Shown here: positions 25,433 through 32,579 of the stretch, piece after piece | Layout: each line of letters opens with the position of its first letter | How positions within the stretch are numbered: position 1 is the stretch's first letter | Assembly: GCF_040801785.1 (NCBI RefSeq) | Contig: NZ_CP161805.1 | Span: forward strand, 2,480,001 to 2,544,000 | Length of the DNA stretch: 64,000 nt | Reading direction: 5' to 3' | Source: Sulfitobacter sp. LCG007 | GTDB lineage: Bacteria > Pseudomonadota > Alphaproteobacteria > Rhodobacterales > Rhodobacteraceae | The notes under the pieces: model-generated | What the model was told of the DNA's origin: nothing | What the model saw: the letters and a program-made list of their open reading frames with translations, nothing else | Database searches by the model: none | Position numbers and translations under genes: made by a program

Positions 25433-25902
25433 CCCAGAACGGCGTTGGGCAATTCGGGATCGCGCATGAGCTGCAGGCGCCGGGCCGCCACCATCGCAAT
25501 CGTCTGCACCATCACCTTTCGGCGGGCCGCGGCGAGCCTTGTCTCCGGTCCCAACCGGATGATCTCGGCCCCGTAGGCATCGCCCATGATCAAGCCCGTT
25601 TCATCCGGAAGAAGGTCGACCGGAAACCTGGCGTCAACTGCCCAGAAGAACCTGTCGCACCATTCCAGATAGCCCTGCCACTTGCGGTCGGACATGTAAT
25701 CCGCCCGGGACGACTTGCATTCGACGATCCATATCTCGCCCCTCGGCCCCAACCCCATCACGTCGACGCGCAAGCCGCGTGCGGGCACGACTTCCTCCAC
25801 CGTTGCAAATCCGTGGCTGGCAAGATGGCGCGCCACCCCCCGCGCCAGAAGCTGCCCGGGCTGCAGAAGAGCAAGATCGGAAACCGGAGTGACAAGGGCC
25901 AT
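25429..25902 (-). CDS. mmcB: MmcB family DNA repair protein
   Basis: A 157-residue protein matching MmcB, the mitomycin-C-inducible repair protein of Caulobacter. The core has a PD-(D/E)XK-like nuclease look: RGLRVDVMGLGPRGEIWIVECK followed by KSSRADYMSDRKW gives the D...ECK pattern. ATG 25900-25902 was chosen because a SOS box sits 12 bases upstream and the longer frame has no family support. In Caulobacter this gene is under LexA and contributes to mitomycin C resistance; the SOS box here supports the same control. Confidence 0.87.
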   Translation of the reverse strand: MALVTPVSDLALLQPGQLLARGVARHLASHGFATVEEVVPARGLRVDVMGLGPRGEIWIVECKSSRADYMSDRKWQGYLEWCDRFFWAVDARFPVDLLPDETGLIMGDAYGAEIIRLGPETRLAAARRKVMVQTIAMVAARRLQLMRDPELPNAVLG

Positions 25903-25913
25903 GGCTAAAGAAT

Positions 25914-25928
25914 GAACAGAAGGTGAAC
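25914..25928 (-). promoter_or_regulatory. LexA (SOS) box of mmcB
   Basis: On the minus strand GTTCACCTTCTGTTC, an exact GTTC-N7-GTTC direct repeat, which is the alphaproteobacterial LexA site. It ends 12 bases before the mmcB start, where bound LexA would block transcription. Confidence 0.85.
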
Positions 25929-26011
25929 GAAACGCAAGCCCCTGCTCCGCGATTTCGTAGCGCCAGTTGGCACTTGCCCCTTGTCGGAAAGGCCGGTCGC
26001 GCCTAGATGTG

Positions 26012-26178
26012 TGGGGTGACGGTTCTGCTCTTCTCGTTACTGGCGATGTTCCAGTGGCCTTAAGCAAATCCGAGGGAGCTGGCTCTGATCAGGCCTTGGT
26101 CTGGTTACCCGGCGCCCACCTGTATATACAGGTCCTCGGGAACTCAGATCCAAGCCGGTTGCAGTGGTTCCGTCACAC
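26012..26178 (+). ncRNA. ssrS: Structured RNA, probably 6S RNA
   Basis: In the 580-base gap between mmcB and nusB. Closing stem GTGACGG/CCGTCAC (26016-26022, 26170-26176) continues as CTGC/GCAG; an internal open region follows with GGCCTTAAGC and a GAGC-TG-GCTC hairpin; the long terminal arm starts near 26092 and ends in ACCTG-TATATA-CAGGT (26118-26133) on a CCCG/CGGG stem. Closing stem, bubble and long terminal arm are the layout of 6S RNA, which binds the RpoD holoenzyme. The sequence agrees with what I recall of alphaproteobacterial 6S RNA; I could not run a covariance search. Confidence 0.6.
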
Positions 26179-26203
26179 TTTCCATCCATGGACCGCATGA
26201 ATA

Positions 26204-26225
26204 CGCGCCGCAGGACAGCGGCGCG
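26204..26225. terminator. Hairpin between the 6S-like RNA and the small ORF
   Basis: A perfect 8-bp stem CGCGCCGC/GCGGCGCG with a 6-base loop. It could end the RNA on the plus strand or the small ORF on the minus strand; no strong T-tract follows on either side. Confidence 0.5.
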
Positions 26226-26237
26226 AAAGCATGTCGT

Positions 26238-26354
26238 TCAGTGACGATCGAGCGGATGACGCCGCTTGCGTTCGACCCGAACGGGAATAGGCCGCAGGAC
26301 GGGTTGGGGGCCTGCAAAGACGGCCCGAAACAAGTCGACGAGAACTTTCAGCAT
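26238..26354 (-). CDS. Possible 38-residue small protein
   Basis: An ORF with a good ribosome site: GAGGAG lies 7 bases before the ATG at 26352-26354. The product starts MLKVLVDLFRAVFAG, an amphipathic or weakly hydrophobic helix, then PQPVLRPIPVRVERKRRHPL, a basic proline-rich tail. It does not match a family I can name. It lies between the 6S-like RNA and nusB. Evidence is the ribosome site and a plausible peptide only. Confidence 0.42.
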   Translation of the reverse strand: MLKVLVDLFRAVFAGPQPVLRPIPVRVERKRRHPLDRH

Positions 26355-26486
26355 TTCGATACTCCTCAGCCGCAAGTCTGACATCACATTCCGGCTTGTC
26401 CACTCACTAGATATGAGGAGGCGAGGGAAGTTTAAAGATCCCTTCACGCAGCGTCAGACCTGCCCTGATATTAGTCGCTGCGGTCC

Positions 26487-26969
26487 TCAGAACGCCTCGG
26501 GGCGCGCCTCGCGGGCCATGTGATCCAGAACGGCATTGACGAAATTCGGCTCCTTGCCGTCCGGAAAGAATGCCCGCGCCACGTCGACATATTCGTTGAT
26601 CACCACCTTCGGCGGCGTGCCCTTGTCGCGCAACTCCGCTCCGGCGGCGCGAAAGAGCGCCCTGAGCGTGGGGTCGATGCGCGCGATCGCCCATTTCGCC
26701 ACCAGCGCACGGTCGGTCGCCTGATCGATCGCGGCCTGATAGTTGACGGCGGTTTCGAGCACGGTGCCGAAGTGATCGACGTCGCCGTCCTGCATCTCGG
26801 CGCCTTCATAGGTCGCACCGAAACGGAAATCGAGGAACTCGCGCCGGACGATCTCGACGGTCTGCGACGAATGCTCCATCTGGAACAGCGCCTGAACGGC
26901 GTAGAGCCGCGCGGCGGACCTCATCTTGCGCCGCTGGTTGCCGGATAGGTTGCCGTGAAGCGTGCTCAT
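26487..26969 (-). CDS. nusB: Transcription antitermination factor NusB
   Basis: A 160-residue all-helical RNA-binding protein. RSAARLYAVQALFQMEHS and the C-terminal PPKVVINEYVDVARAF with FVNAVLDHMAR are standard NusB segments. With NusE (S10) it binds boxA RNA and prevents premature termination of rRNA transcripts. It is the last gene of the ribE-unknown-ribB-ribH-nusB run, 15 bases after ribH, an arrangement (ribH-nusB) shared across proteobacteria. Confidence 0.94.
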   Translation of the reverse strand: MSTLHGNLSGNQRRKMRSAARLYAVQALFQMEHSSQTVEIVRREFLDFRFGATYEGAEMQDGDVDHFGTVLETAVNYQAAIDQATDRALVAKWAIARIDPTLRALFRAAGAELRDKGTPPKVVINEYVDVARAFFPDGKEPNFVNAVLDHMAREARPEAF

Positions 26970-26984
26970 GATCGGGTCCGAAGT

Positions 26985-27509
26985 TCAGGCGATGACGGTG
27001 TCCTGTCCGGCGGGCTTGAAACCCACCCCCTTGGACGAAGACCCCCACTTACGGGCGAGCGCAACCAGATGCAAGGCCGCCGCCGCGGCGCCGCCACCCT
27101 TGTTGGCGCCTTCGGGATCGGCGCGCACCGCCGCCTGTTCGCGGTTCTCCACCGTGAGGATCCCGTTTCCGATGCACAGGCCCTGAAGGCCCAGAAGCAT
27201 CAGGGCGCGGGAGCTGTCGTTGCAGACGGTGTCGTAATGCGTCGTCTCACCGCGGATGACGCAGCCAAGCGCGACATACCCGTCGAAGTTGCTGCGCCGA
27301 TCCGAGATCGAGATGGCCGTGGGCACCTCGAGCGCGCCGGGGACCTCGATCATGTCCCATGTCCCGCCAGCGGACTCGATCTCGGCGATGGCCCCGGCAA
27401 CGAGATCGTCCGCGATGTCCTTGTAATAGGGCGCGACGACGATCAGCAGCTTCACCGGCTTCTCGAACGCGGGGCGCTCGAGCACGTGGTGGCTTTCGGC
27501 TTTGGCCAT
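26985..27509 (-). CDS. ribH: 6,7-dimethyl-8-ribityllumazine synthase
   Basis: A 174-residue lumazine synthase, joining the dihydroxybutanone phosphate from RibB with the ribitylamino-uracil from the RibD branch. GALEVPTAI and GCVIRGETTHYDTVCNDSS hold the substrate-binding and catalytic (His in the ETTHYD stretch) residues; KGGGAAAAALHLVAL is the C-terminal helix. Length is slightly longer than the minimal enzyme because of an N-terminal tail of about 15 residues. It lies 5 bases after ribB and 15 before nusB. Confidence 0.95.
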   Translation of the reverse strand: MAKAESHHVLERPAFEKPVKLLIVVAPYYKDIADDLVAGAIAEIESAGGTWDMIEVPGALEVPTAISISDRRSNFDGYVALGCVIRGETTHYDTVCNDSSRALMLLGLQGLCIGNGILTVENREQAAVRADPEGANKGGGAAAAALHLVALARKWGSSSKGVGFKPAGQDTVIA

Positions 27510-27514
27510 GTCGA

Positions 27515-28642
27515 TCAGTCCTTCGTGATGGGCCGCGTGCCCTTGATTGTCAGGTTGTAGGCATCGAGCCCGACGTATCGTGTGCGCGGGCTGTCGGTCA
27601 GCAGGATCAGTTCGCGCAGGCCGAGCCTTGACATGATCTGCGCCCCGACGCCCGTGCGCTTGATCGTGCGCGGTCCGTCATCTTCGCCGTCGAGCCGGAG
27701 CACCGGATGGGGATCGCGAAACAGCAGCACCGCGCCCCGCCCCTCTTCGGCGATGATCTCCATCGCGCGGGGAAGTTCGTCGACGGGGCCCGGCCCCAGT
27801 CCCAGCACATCTTCCAGCGCGTTGAGCGCATGGGTGCGCACCAGAACCGGCTCGGGTGTCGAAATGTCGCCCTTGGTCAGCACAACATGATCGGTCCCGG
27901 TGATCTCGTCCGCGAAGATCCGCATGAGCCATTCGCCGCCATAGGCCGAAACGACCTCGCGGCTGTCGCGTTCGCGCAGAAGATTGTCGTGCTTCAGGCG
28001 GTACGCGATCAGGTCGCTGATGGTTCCGATCTTCATCCCGTGCGTTCCGGCGAAGTCGATGAGATCCGGCAGGCGCGCCATGCTGCCGTCATCCTTCATC
28101 ACCTCGCAGATCACGGCAGAGGGATTCAGCCCGGCAAGCCGCGCGATGTCGACCGAGGCTTCGGTATGCCCGGCGCGGATCAGCACGCCGCCGGCTCGCG
28201 CGCGCAGGGGAAACACATGGCCGGGACTTGCGATGTCCTGCGGTCCCATGGCCGCGTCGATGGCCACGGCGACGGTCCGCGCCCGGTCGGCGGCCGAAAT
28301 GCCGGTCTCCACCCCCTCGCGCGCCTCGATCGAGACCGTGAATCCGGTACCGTGGCGCGAAGAGTTGTCCGGCACCATCATGGGCAGCCCAAGGTCCGCT
28401 ATCCGGTCCGCGGTCATCGGCAGGCAGATCAGCCCCCGGCCGTGCGTGGCCATGAAGTTGATCGCCGCCGCATCCGCGAATTCCGCCGCGATGACAAGAT
28501 CGCCCTCATTCTCGCGATCCTCGTGATCGACGAGGATGAACATGCGCCCCTGGCGCGCCTCCTCGATGATTTCCTCGGTCGAGGCGATGGCGGCGCCGAG
28601 ATCGCTCTCGACGGGTCCGGGGGTTTCAAAGCTCATCGGCAT
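27515..28642 (-). CDS. ribB: 3,4-dihydroxy-2-butanone 4-phosphate synthase with degenerate RibA-like domain
   Basis: A 375-residue protein. Residues about 20-220 are RibB, with DHEDRENEGDLVIAAE holding the acidic metal site and the RHGTGFTVSIEA and HTEASVDIARLAG segments around the active site; it forms the four-carbon precursor from ribulose 5-phosphate. The C-terminal 150 residues have the frame of GTP cyclohydrolase II (VLTKGDISTPEPVLVRTHAL) but lack the three zinc cysteines normally found right after this (C-x10-C-x-C), so that half is most likely inactive. It resembles the RibBX arrangement known in proteobacteria. A real RibA must be elsewhere. Confidence 0.92.
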   Translation of the reverse strand: MPMSFETPGPVESDLGAAIASTEEIIEEARQGRMFILVDHEDRENEGDLVIAAEFADAAAINFMATHGRGLICLPMTADRIADLGLPMMVPDNSSRHGTGFTVSIEAREGVETGISAADRARTVAVAIDAAMGPQDIASPGHVFPLRARAGGVLIRAGHTEASVDIARLAGLNPSAVICEVMKDDGSMARLPDLIDFAGTHGMKIGTISDLIAYRLKHDNLLRERDSREVVSAYGGEWLMRIFADEITGTDHVVLTKGDISTPEPVLVRTHALNALEDVLGLGPGPVDELPRAMEIIAEEGRGAVLLFRDPHPVLRLDGEDDGPRTIKRTGVGAQIMSRLGLRELILLTDSPRTRYVGLDAYNLTIKGTRPITKD

Positions 28643-28719
28643 GCCTTTCGGGTCAAGCTGACTGCCAGATAGAGAAGGTCGGACGGAATATCCAGCCTGT
28701 CCGATGGCCTGCCGCGCCG

Positions 28720-29310
28720 TCAGCCCTGTCCGGCGAAGTAGCGTTCGGCCTCGAGATATCCCGCCGCCCTCGCCGCCGTGGTCCAGTCGCGCTCATGCGC
28801 GGTATCGCCGATGATGAGCACCTGATCTCCGCAAAGCCGCTCGGACCGCACGAAATCGTCGAGACGCGCGCGCATGTCTGCCCAGCTGTCGGTGAAGATC
28901 GGAGCCTGTTCCGTCGCGTCGAGCACGGGATTGGCATCGCGGAAGCCGGCGGGTGCAAGCGGGCGATGGACAAGGGCCAGCTTGCGCGCCTCGCGCACCG
29001 CCCCCAGAGCAGCCTCGCGCGACATCGGCATGCGCGGCGCATCGGCGCGCACCACCTGCAGCGCGTTGGACGAAAACAGCAGCGCAAGGATGTCGCGACC
29101 CGTGGCCTGCCGTATCGCGGCATAGCTCCGATAATCCATCCCGAGCGAGCGCGCACGCGCCACGCGCATGCGCACCACCATGAGCGGAATGGCCTTCGGC
29201 ATCGCCGCCTCGCGGGCCTTCTGCCACTGGAACTTGCGCCAGAGGTGGCCCTCTTCCATCGTCGGACCCTGATTGTGACCGATCCCGGGAAGCCTCTCGC
29301 CACCTGTCAT
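28720..29310 (-). CDS. Conserved unknown protein in the riboflavin gene run
   Basis: A 196-residue cytosolic protein without a family I can name. It begins with a GIGHNQGP motif at residues 9-16, seen as a short N-terminal tag in various alphaproteobacterial proteins, followed by KFQWQKAREAAMPKAIPLMV and a mixed alpha/beta region. Its ATG overlaps the ribE stop by four bases (ATGA), so it is translated together with ribE, and ribB follows 77 bases later. It therefore probably has a task tied to riboflavin or to regulation of this run; that is inference from coupling only. Confidence 0.75.
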   Translation of the reverse strand: MTGGERLPGIGHNQGPTMEEGHLWRKFQWQKAREAAMPKAIPLMVVRMRVARARSLGMDYRSYAAIRQATGRDILALLFSSNALQVVRADAPRMPMSREAALGAVREARKLALVHRPLAPAGFRDANPVLDATEQAPIFTDSWADMRARLDDFVRSERLCGDQVLIIGDTAHERDWTTAARAAGYLEAERYFAGQG

Positions 29311-29894
29311 GCGAACTCTCTCAGCCGCGCCACGTAGCGCGCCATCGTGTCGATCTCGATGTTTACCTTGTCGCCCTCGGCCACCCTGCCCCAGGTCGTC
29401 ACCGCCTTGGTATGGGGGATGAAATTGATTCCGAAGATGTTGCCCTGAACCTCGTTCACCGTCAGCGACGTCCCGTTCAGCGCCACGGACCCCTTCGGCG
29501 CGATGAACCTGGCAAGGGCCTCGGGCGCGCGCAGCAGCACGCGCGTGCTGTCGCCCTCGTCGGTGACCGAGATCACCTCGGCCACGCCGTCAACATGGCC
29601 CGAGACGATATGTCCGCCCAGTTCGTCCCCGACCTTCAGCGCGCGCTCGAGGTTGACCTTGTGGCCGACCTCCCAGCTTGCGACATTGGTCTTGCTGACA
29701 GTCTCGGCACTGATCTGGACCTCGTACCAATCCGGCCCAAGGCCAACGACGGTCAGGCAGACGCCGTCGGACGCGATAGAAGCACCCAGGTCGATGCCCG
29801 ACGTGTCATAGGCGGTCTCGATCCGCGCGCGCAGGTCGCCTTCGCGCTCCAGCGCCGTGACGGTTCCCACGTCGGTCACTATCCCGGTGAACAT
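29307..29894 (-). CDS. ribE: Riboflavin synthase
   Basis: A 195-residue enzyme that dismutates two lumazine molecules to riboflavin. It starts MFTGIVTDVGTV as riboflavin synthases do and has two similar barrels: the first with SIASDGVCLTVVGLG, the second with GSVALNGTSLTVNEVQGN, giving the paired substrate pockets. The ATG at 29892-29894 is certain from this motif; the longer frame upstream is spurious. It overlaps the unknown gene by four bases and is divergent from kpsS across 150 bases, which should hold promoters for both; no FMN riboswitch pattern was recognised there. Confidence 0.95.
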   Translation of the reverse strand: MFTGIVTDVGTVTALEREGDLRARIETAYDTSGIDLGASIASDGVCLTVVGLGPDWYEVQISAETVSKTNVASWEVGHKVNLERALKVGDELGGHIVSGHVDGVAEVISVTDEGDSTRVLLRAPEALARFIAPKGSVALNGTSLTVNEVQGNIFGINFIPHTKAVTTWGRVAEGDKVNIEIDTMARYVARLREFA

Positions 29895-30044
29895 CTCTGC
29901 GCCCTCGCCTCTCACTGCCACATGACCTATCGCCGCCCCGTCTCGCTGACAAGTCCCGCCCGGCCCCGTGCTTGCCTGAACGAGCGGCCTGGCGCATTCT
30001 TCGCCATGCGCCGCACAGGCACCGTGCAACATGGCGGGACTTCA

Positions 30045-31322
30045 TTGACCACACGCGTCTTTCTGTTCCTGCAGGGCCCGCACGGACCCTTCTTTCACCG
30101 GCTTGGCCGGCAGTTGCGCGCCACCGGCGCGCAGGTCTGGCGTGTGGGCTTCAACGCCGGCGACCGCGCCTTCTGGCCCGACGCGGCGCACTATCTCGCC
30201 TTCGATCGTCCCCAAGCGGAGTGGCCGGACTTCCTTGGTGAACTGATCGACCGCAGGACCGTCACGGACCTCGTCCTTTACGGCGATGCCCGGCCCGTTC
30301 ATGCCCAGGCCGTGCGGATCGCGCGGGCACGGGGGCTGACGGTTCATGTCTTCGAAGAGGGTTATCTGCGGCCCAGTTGGGTCACATATGAACGCGGCGG
30401 CGCGAACGGCAATTCCCGTCTGATGCGGACAAGTATCGCCGACATGCGCGCGACGCTCTCGACCTGCGACGCCGCAACGCCACGACCCCCCGGCGCATGG
30501 GGCGACATGCGCGCCCATATCTTCTATGGCGCGCTCTACCACGGCCTTCTGATGCTCGGGCGCCCGGCCTATCCGCATTTCCGCCCGCACCGGGCGATCC
30601 CGCCTGGCCGCGAGCTTGGCCTGCACCTGCGTCGTCTGGTGCTGATGCCGCTTCACGCGCTCCGGCGGCGCATCGCGTCCCGGCGGCTGCGGCGTGCGGC
30701 CTGCCCCTATCATGTGGTGCTGCTTCAGCTATCCCATGACAGCGCGGTGCTGAGCCATTCCCTTTTCTCGACAGCGTCCGAATTCGTTCAGGCCGTCATC
30801 GAGGGGTTCGCCCGCGGAGCCCCTCCGCACCACCATCTGGTGATCAAGGCCCACCCTCTGGAAGACGGCCGCGAGCCGGTGCACAAGGACATCCGCCGCA
30901 TCGCCCGCGATGAAGGCGTCAGCGAGCGCGTCCACTACCTGTCCGGCGGCAAGCTAGGCCCGCTGCTGGACGAGGCCAGAAGCGCAGTCACCGTGAACTC
31001 GACAGCCGGCCAGCAGGCGCTCTGGCGCGGCCTGCCCCTGAAGGCATTGGGCGCCGCGGTCTACGGCAAGCCCGAGCTGATCTCGGATCAGCCCCTCGCC
31101 GCCTTCTTCCGTGCGCCCGATCGGCCCGACGCCGCCGCCTGCCGCGTTTTCCACCGTTATCTGCTGGCGACAAGTCAGATACCCGGCGGGTTCTACTCGA
31201 CCCGTGGGCGGCGCAGGCTGCTGCGTCGCATCGTCGATCTGATGCTTGCCCCTGACGATCCCTATGACGCCGTCCTGGCACCGGCCGCGTCCTCTCGGCA
31301 ACAGGTGCGGCTGGCCGGTTAG
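30045..31322 (+). CDS. kpsS: Capsule polysaccharide Kdo-linker transferase (KpsS-like)
   Basis: A 425-residue protein of the KpsS family, which places the first beta-Kdo on a phosphatidylglycerol acceptor in ABC-transporter capsules. RVFLFLQGPHGPFFHRLGRQ is the family opening, WRVGFNAGDRAFW and VFEEGYLRPSWVTYERGG follow, and STAGQQALWRGLPLKALG is the C-terminal nucleotide-sugar site. I use TTG 30045, which gives the family N-terminus; ATG 30006 in the same frame would add 13 residues and has no ribosome site. It leads a three-gene run with a Wza-like gene and kpsC on the strand opposite to the rib genes on both sides. Confidence 0.87.
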   Translation: MTTRVFLFLQGPHGPFFHRLGRQLRATGAQVWRVGFNAGDRAFWPDAAHYLAFDRPQAEWPDFLGELIDRRTVTDLVLYGDARPVHAQAVRIARARGLTVHVFEEGYLRPSWVTYERGGANGNSRLMRTSIADMRATLSTCDAATPRPPGAWGDMRAHIFYGALYHGLLMLGRPAYPHFRPHRAIPPGRELGLHLRRLVLMPLHALRRRIASRRLRRAACPYHVVLLQLSHDSAVLSHSLFSTASEFVQAVIEGFARGAPPHHHLVIKAHPLEDGREPVHKDIRRIARDEGVSERVHYLSGGKLGPLLDEARSAVTVNSTAGQQALWRGLPLKALGAAVYGKPELISDQPLAAFFRAPDRPDAAACRVFHRYLLATSQIPGGFYSTRGRRRLLRRIVDLMLAPDDPYDAVLAPAASSRQQVRLAG

Positions 31323-31437
31323 CGAGGGGCTGCCCTTTTTCTGGCTTTTCCTGCCGCGCCGCCTTAGTTTCGCCGCCAACGAAGCCGGAACGAACCGGCA
31401 CAAGAGGCAGTTTGCAACAGGTCGAGGAGACCTTCAG

Positions 31438-32571
31438 GTGACAACGATCCGGTTCGGCTGGGCCCGGCCCATCGCGCTTTTTGCGGCAATCGCCATCGTG
31501 GCCTCCTGTGGCCTTCCCAAGACCGGTCCCAACAAGCGTCAGATCTATGCCGGTTCGGTTCAGAAGCAGGGTGATGCTTTCGTCGTGGCGGTCAACGACC
31601 GCGTGACCCGTGCCACGGCCGTAATACCGGCCTACGGCTTTTCCGAGGCTCTGCAGAACGCCGCCCCCGTCGGGTCGGACACGATCAACGCGGGCGACGT
31701 GCTTGGGCTGACGATCTGGGAAAATGTCGACGACGGCCTTCTCGCCTCGGAGGCGGAGAATGCGACGCGGCTCGAGGAGGTACAGGTCGACGGGCAGGGT
31801 TTCATATTCGTGCCATATGCGGGGCGCATCAAGGCCGCCGGCAACTCGCCCGAGGCCGTCCGCCGGCTCATCACCGAGAAGCTTCGCGACCAGACCCCCG
31901 ATCCGCAGGTCGAGGTGCGCCGCCTGGCGGGTGACGGCGCGACCGTGTCGCTTGTCGGCGCCGTCGGCGCGCAGGGGGTCTATGCCATCGAACGGCCCAC
32001 CCGGACGCTCTCGGCGATGCTGGCCCGGGCGGGCGGCGTGACCATCGAACCGGAAATCGCCGAGATATCCGTGATCCGCGGCAACCAGCGCTCGAAGATC
32101 TGGTTCCAGGACCTCTACGACAACCCGCGGCTCGACATCGCCCTGCGCGGCGGCGACCGGATCCTTGTCGAAGCCGACACCCGGACCTTCACGGCGCTTG
32201 GCGCAACCGGCGCCCAGGCCCGGGTGCCCTTCGAGAACCAGAACATCTCCGCTGTAGAGGCAATCGCGCAGGTCGGAGGACTTCAGGCCGCGCTGGCCGA
32301 CCCCACCGGCGTCTTCGTCATGCGAAACGAGCCTGCGGAGGTGGCCAACCAGGTGCTCGGCCGCGGCGACCTGATCGGCGCGCAGAGGATGATCTACGTG
32401 CTGAACCTGACGGAACCAAACGGACTGTTCATGGCCCGGGATTTCGTCGTCCGGGATGGCGACACACTATATGTGACCGAAGCCCCGATGGCCCAGTGGA
32501 ACAAGCTCGTCTCCTCGATCTTCGGCTCGCTCATCAGCCCTGCCGCGAACATCGACACGCTGCTGAACTGA
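31438..32571 (+). CDS. Polysaccharide export outer-membrane lipoprotein (Wza/KpsD family)
   Basis: A 377-residue lipoprotein. The signal peptide ends in IVASC with Cys24 as the lipidated residue. Poly_export and SLBB domains follow: GSDTINAGDVLGLTIWENV, GFIFVPYAGRIKAAG and the SLBB strand pattern GDGATVSLVGAVGAQGVYAI. Such proteins form the outer-membrane channel of capsule export. GTG 31438 has AGGAGA at 31425-31430 seven bases upstream, and the frame before it is not coding. It is nearer in size to Wza than to the longer KpsD. The gene lies between kpsS and kpsC. Confidence 0.88.
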   Translation: MTTIRFGWARPIALFAAIAIVASCGLPKTGPNKRQIYAGSVQKQGDAFVVAVNDRVTRATAVIPAYGFSEALQNAAPVGSDTINAGDVLGLTIWENVDDGLLASEAENATRLEEVQVDGQGFIFVPYAGRIKAAGNSPEAVRRLITEKLRDQTPDPQVEVRRLAGDGATVSLVGAVGAQGVYAIERPTRTLSAMLARAGGVTIEPEIAEISVIRGNQRSKIWFQDLYDNPRLDIALRGGDRILVEADTRTFTALGATGAQARVPFENQNISAVEAIAQVGGLQAALADPTGVFVMRNEPAEVANQVLGRGDLIGAQRMIYVLNLTEPNGLFMARDFVVRDGDTLYVTEAPMAQWNKLVSSIFGSLISPAANIDTLLN

Positions 32572-32579
32572 CCCGCGCC

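Noticed and set aside
29895-30044. Search for an FMN riboswitch upstream of ribE
   Set aside because: No conserved RFN helices or loop sequences were found; the gap resembles an ordinary divergent promoter region.
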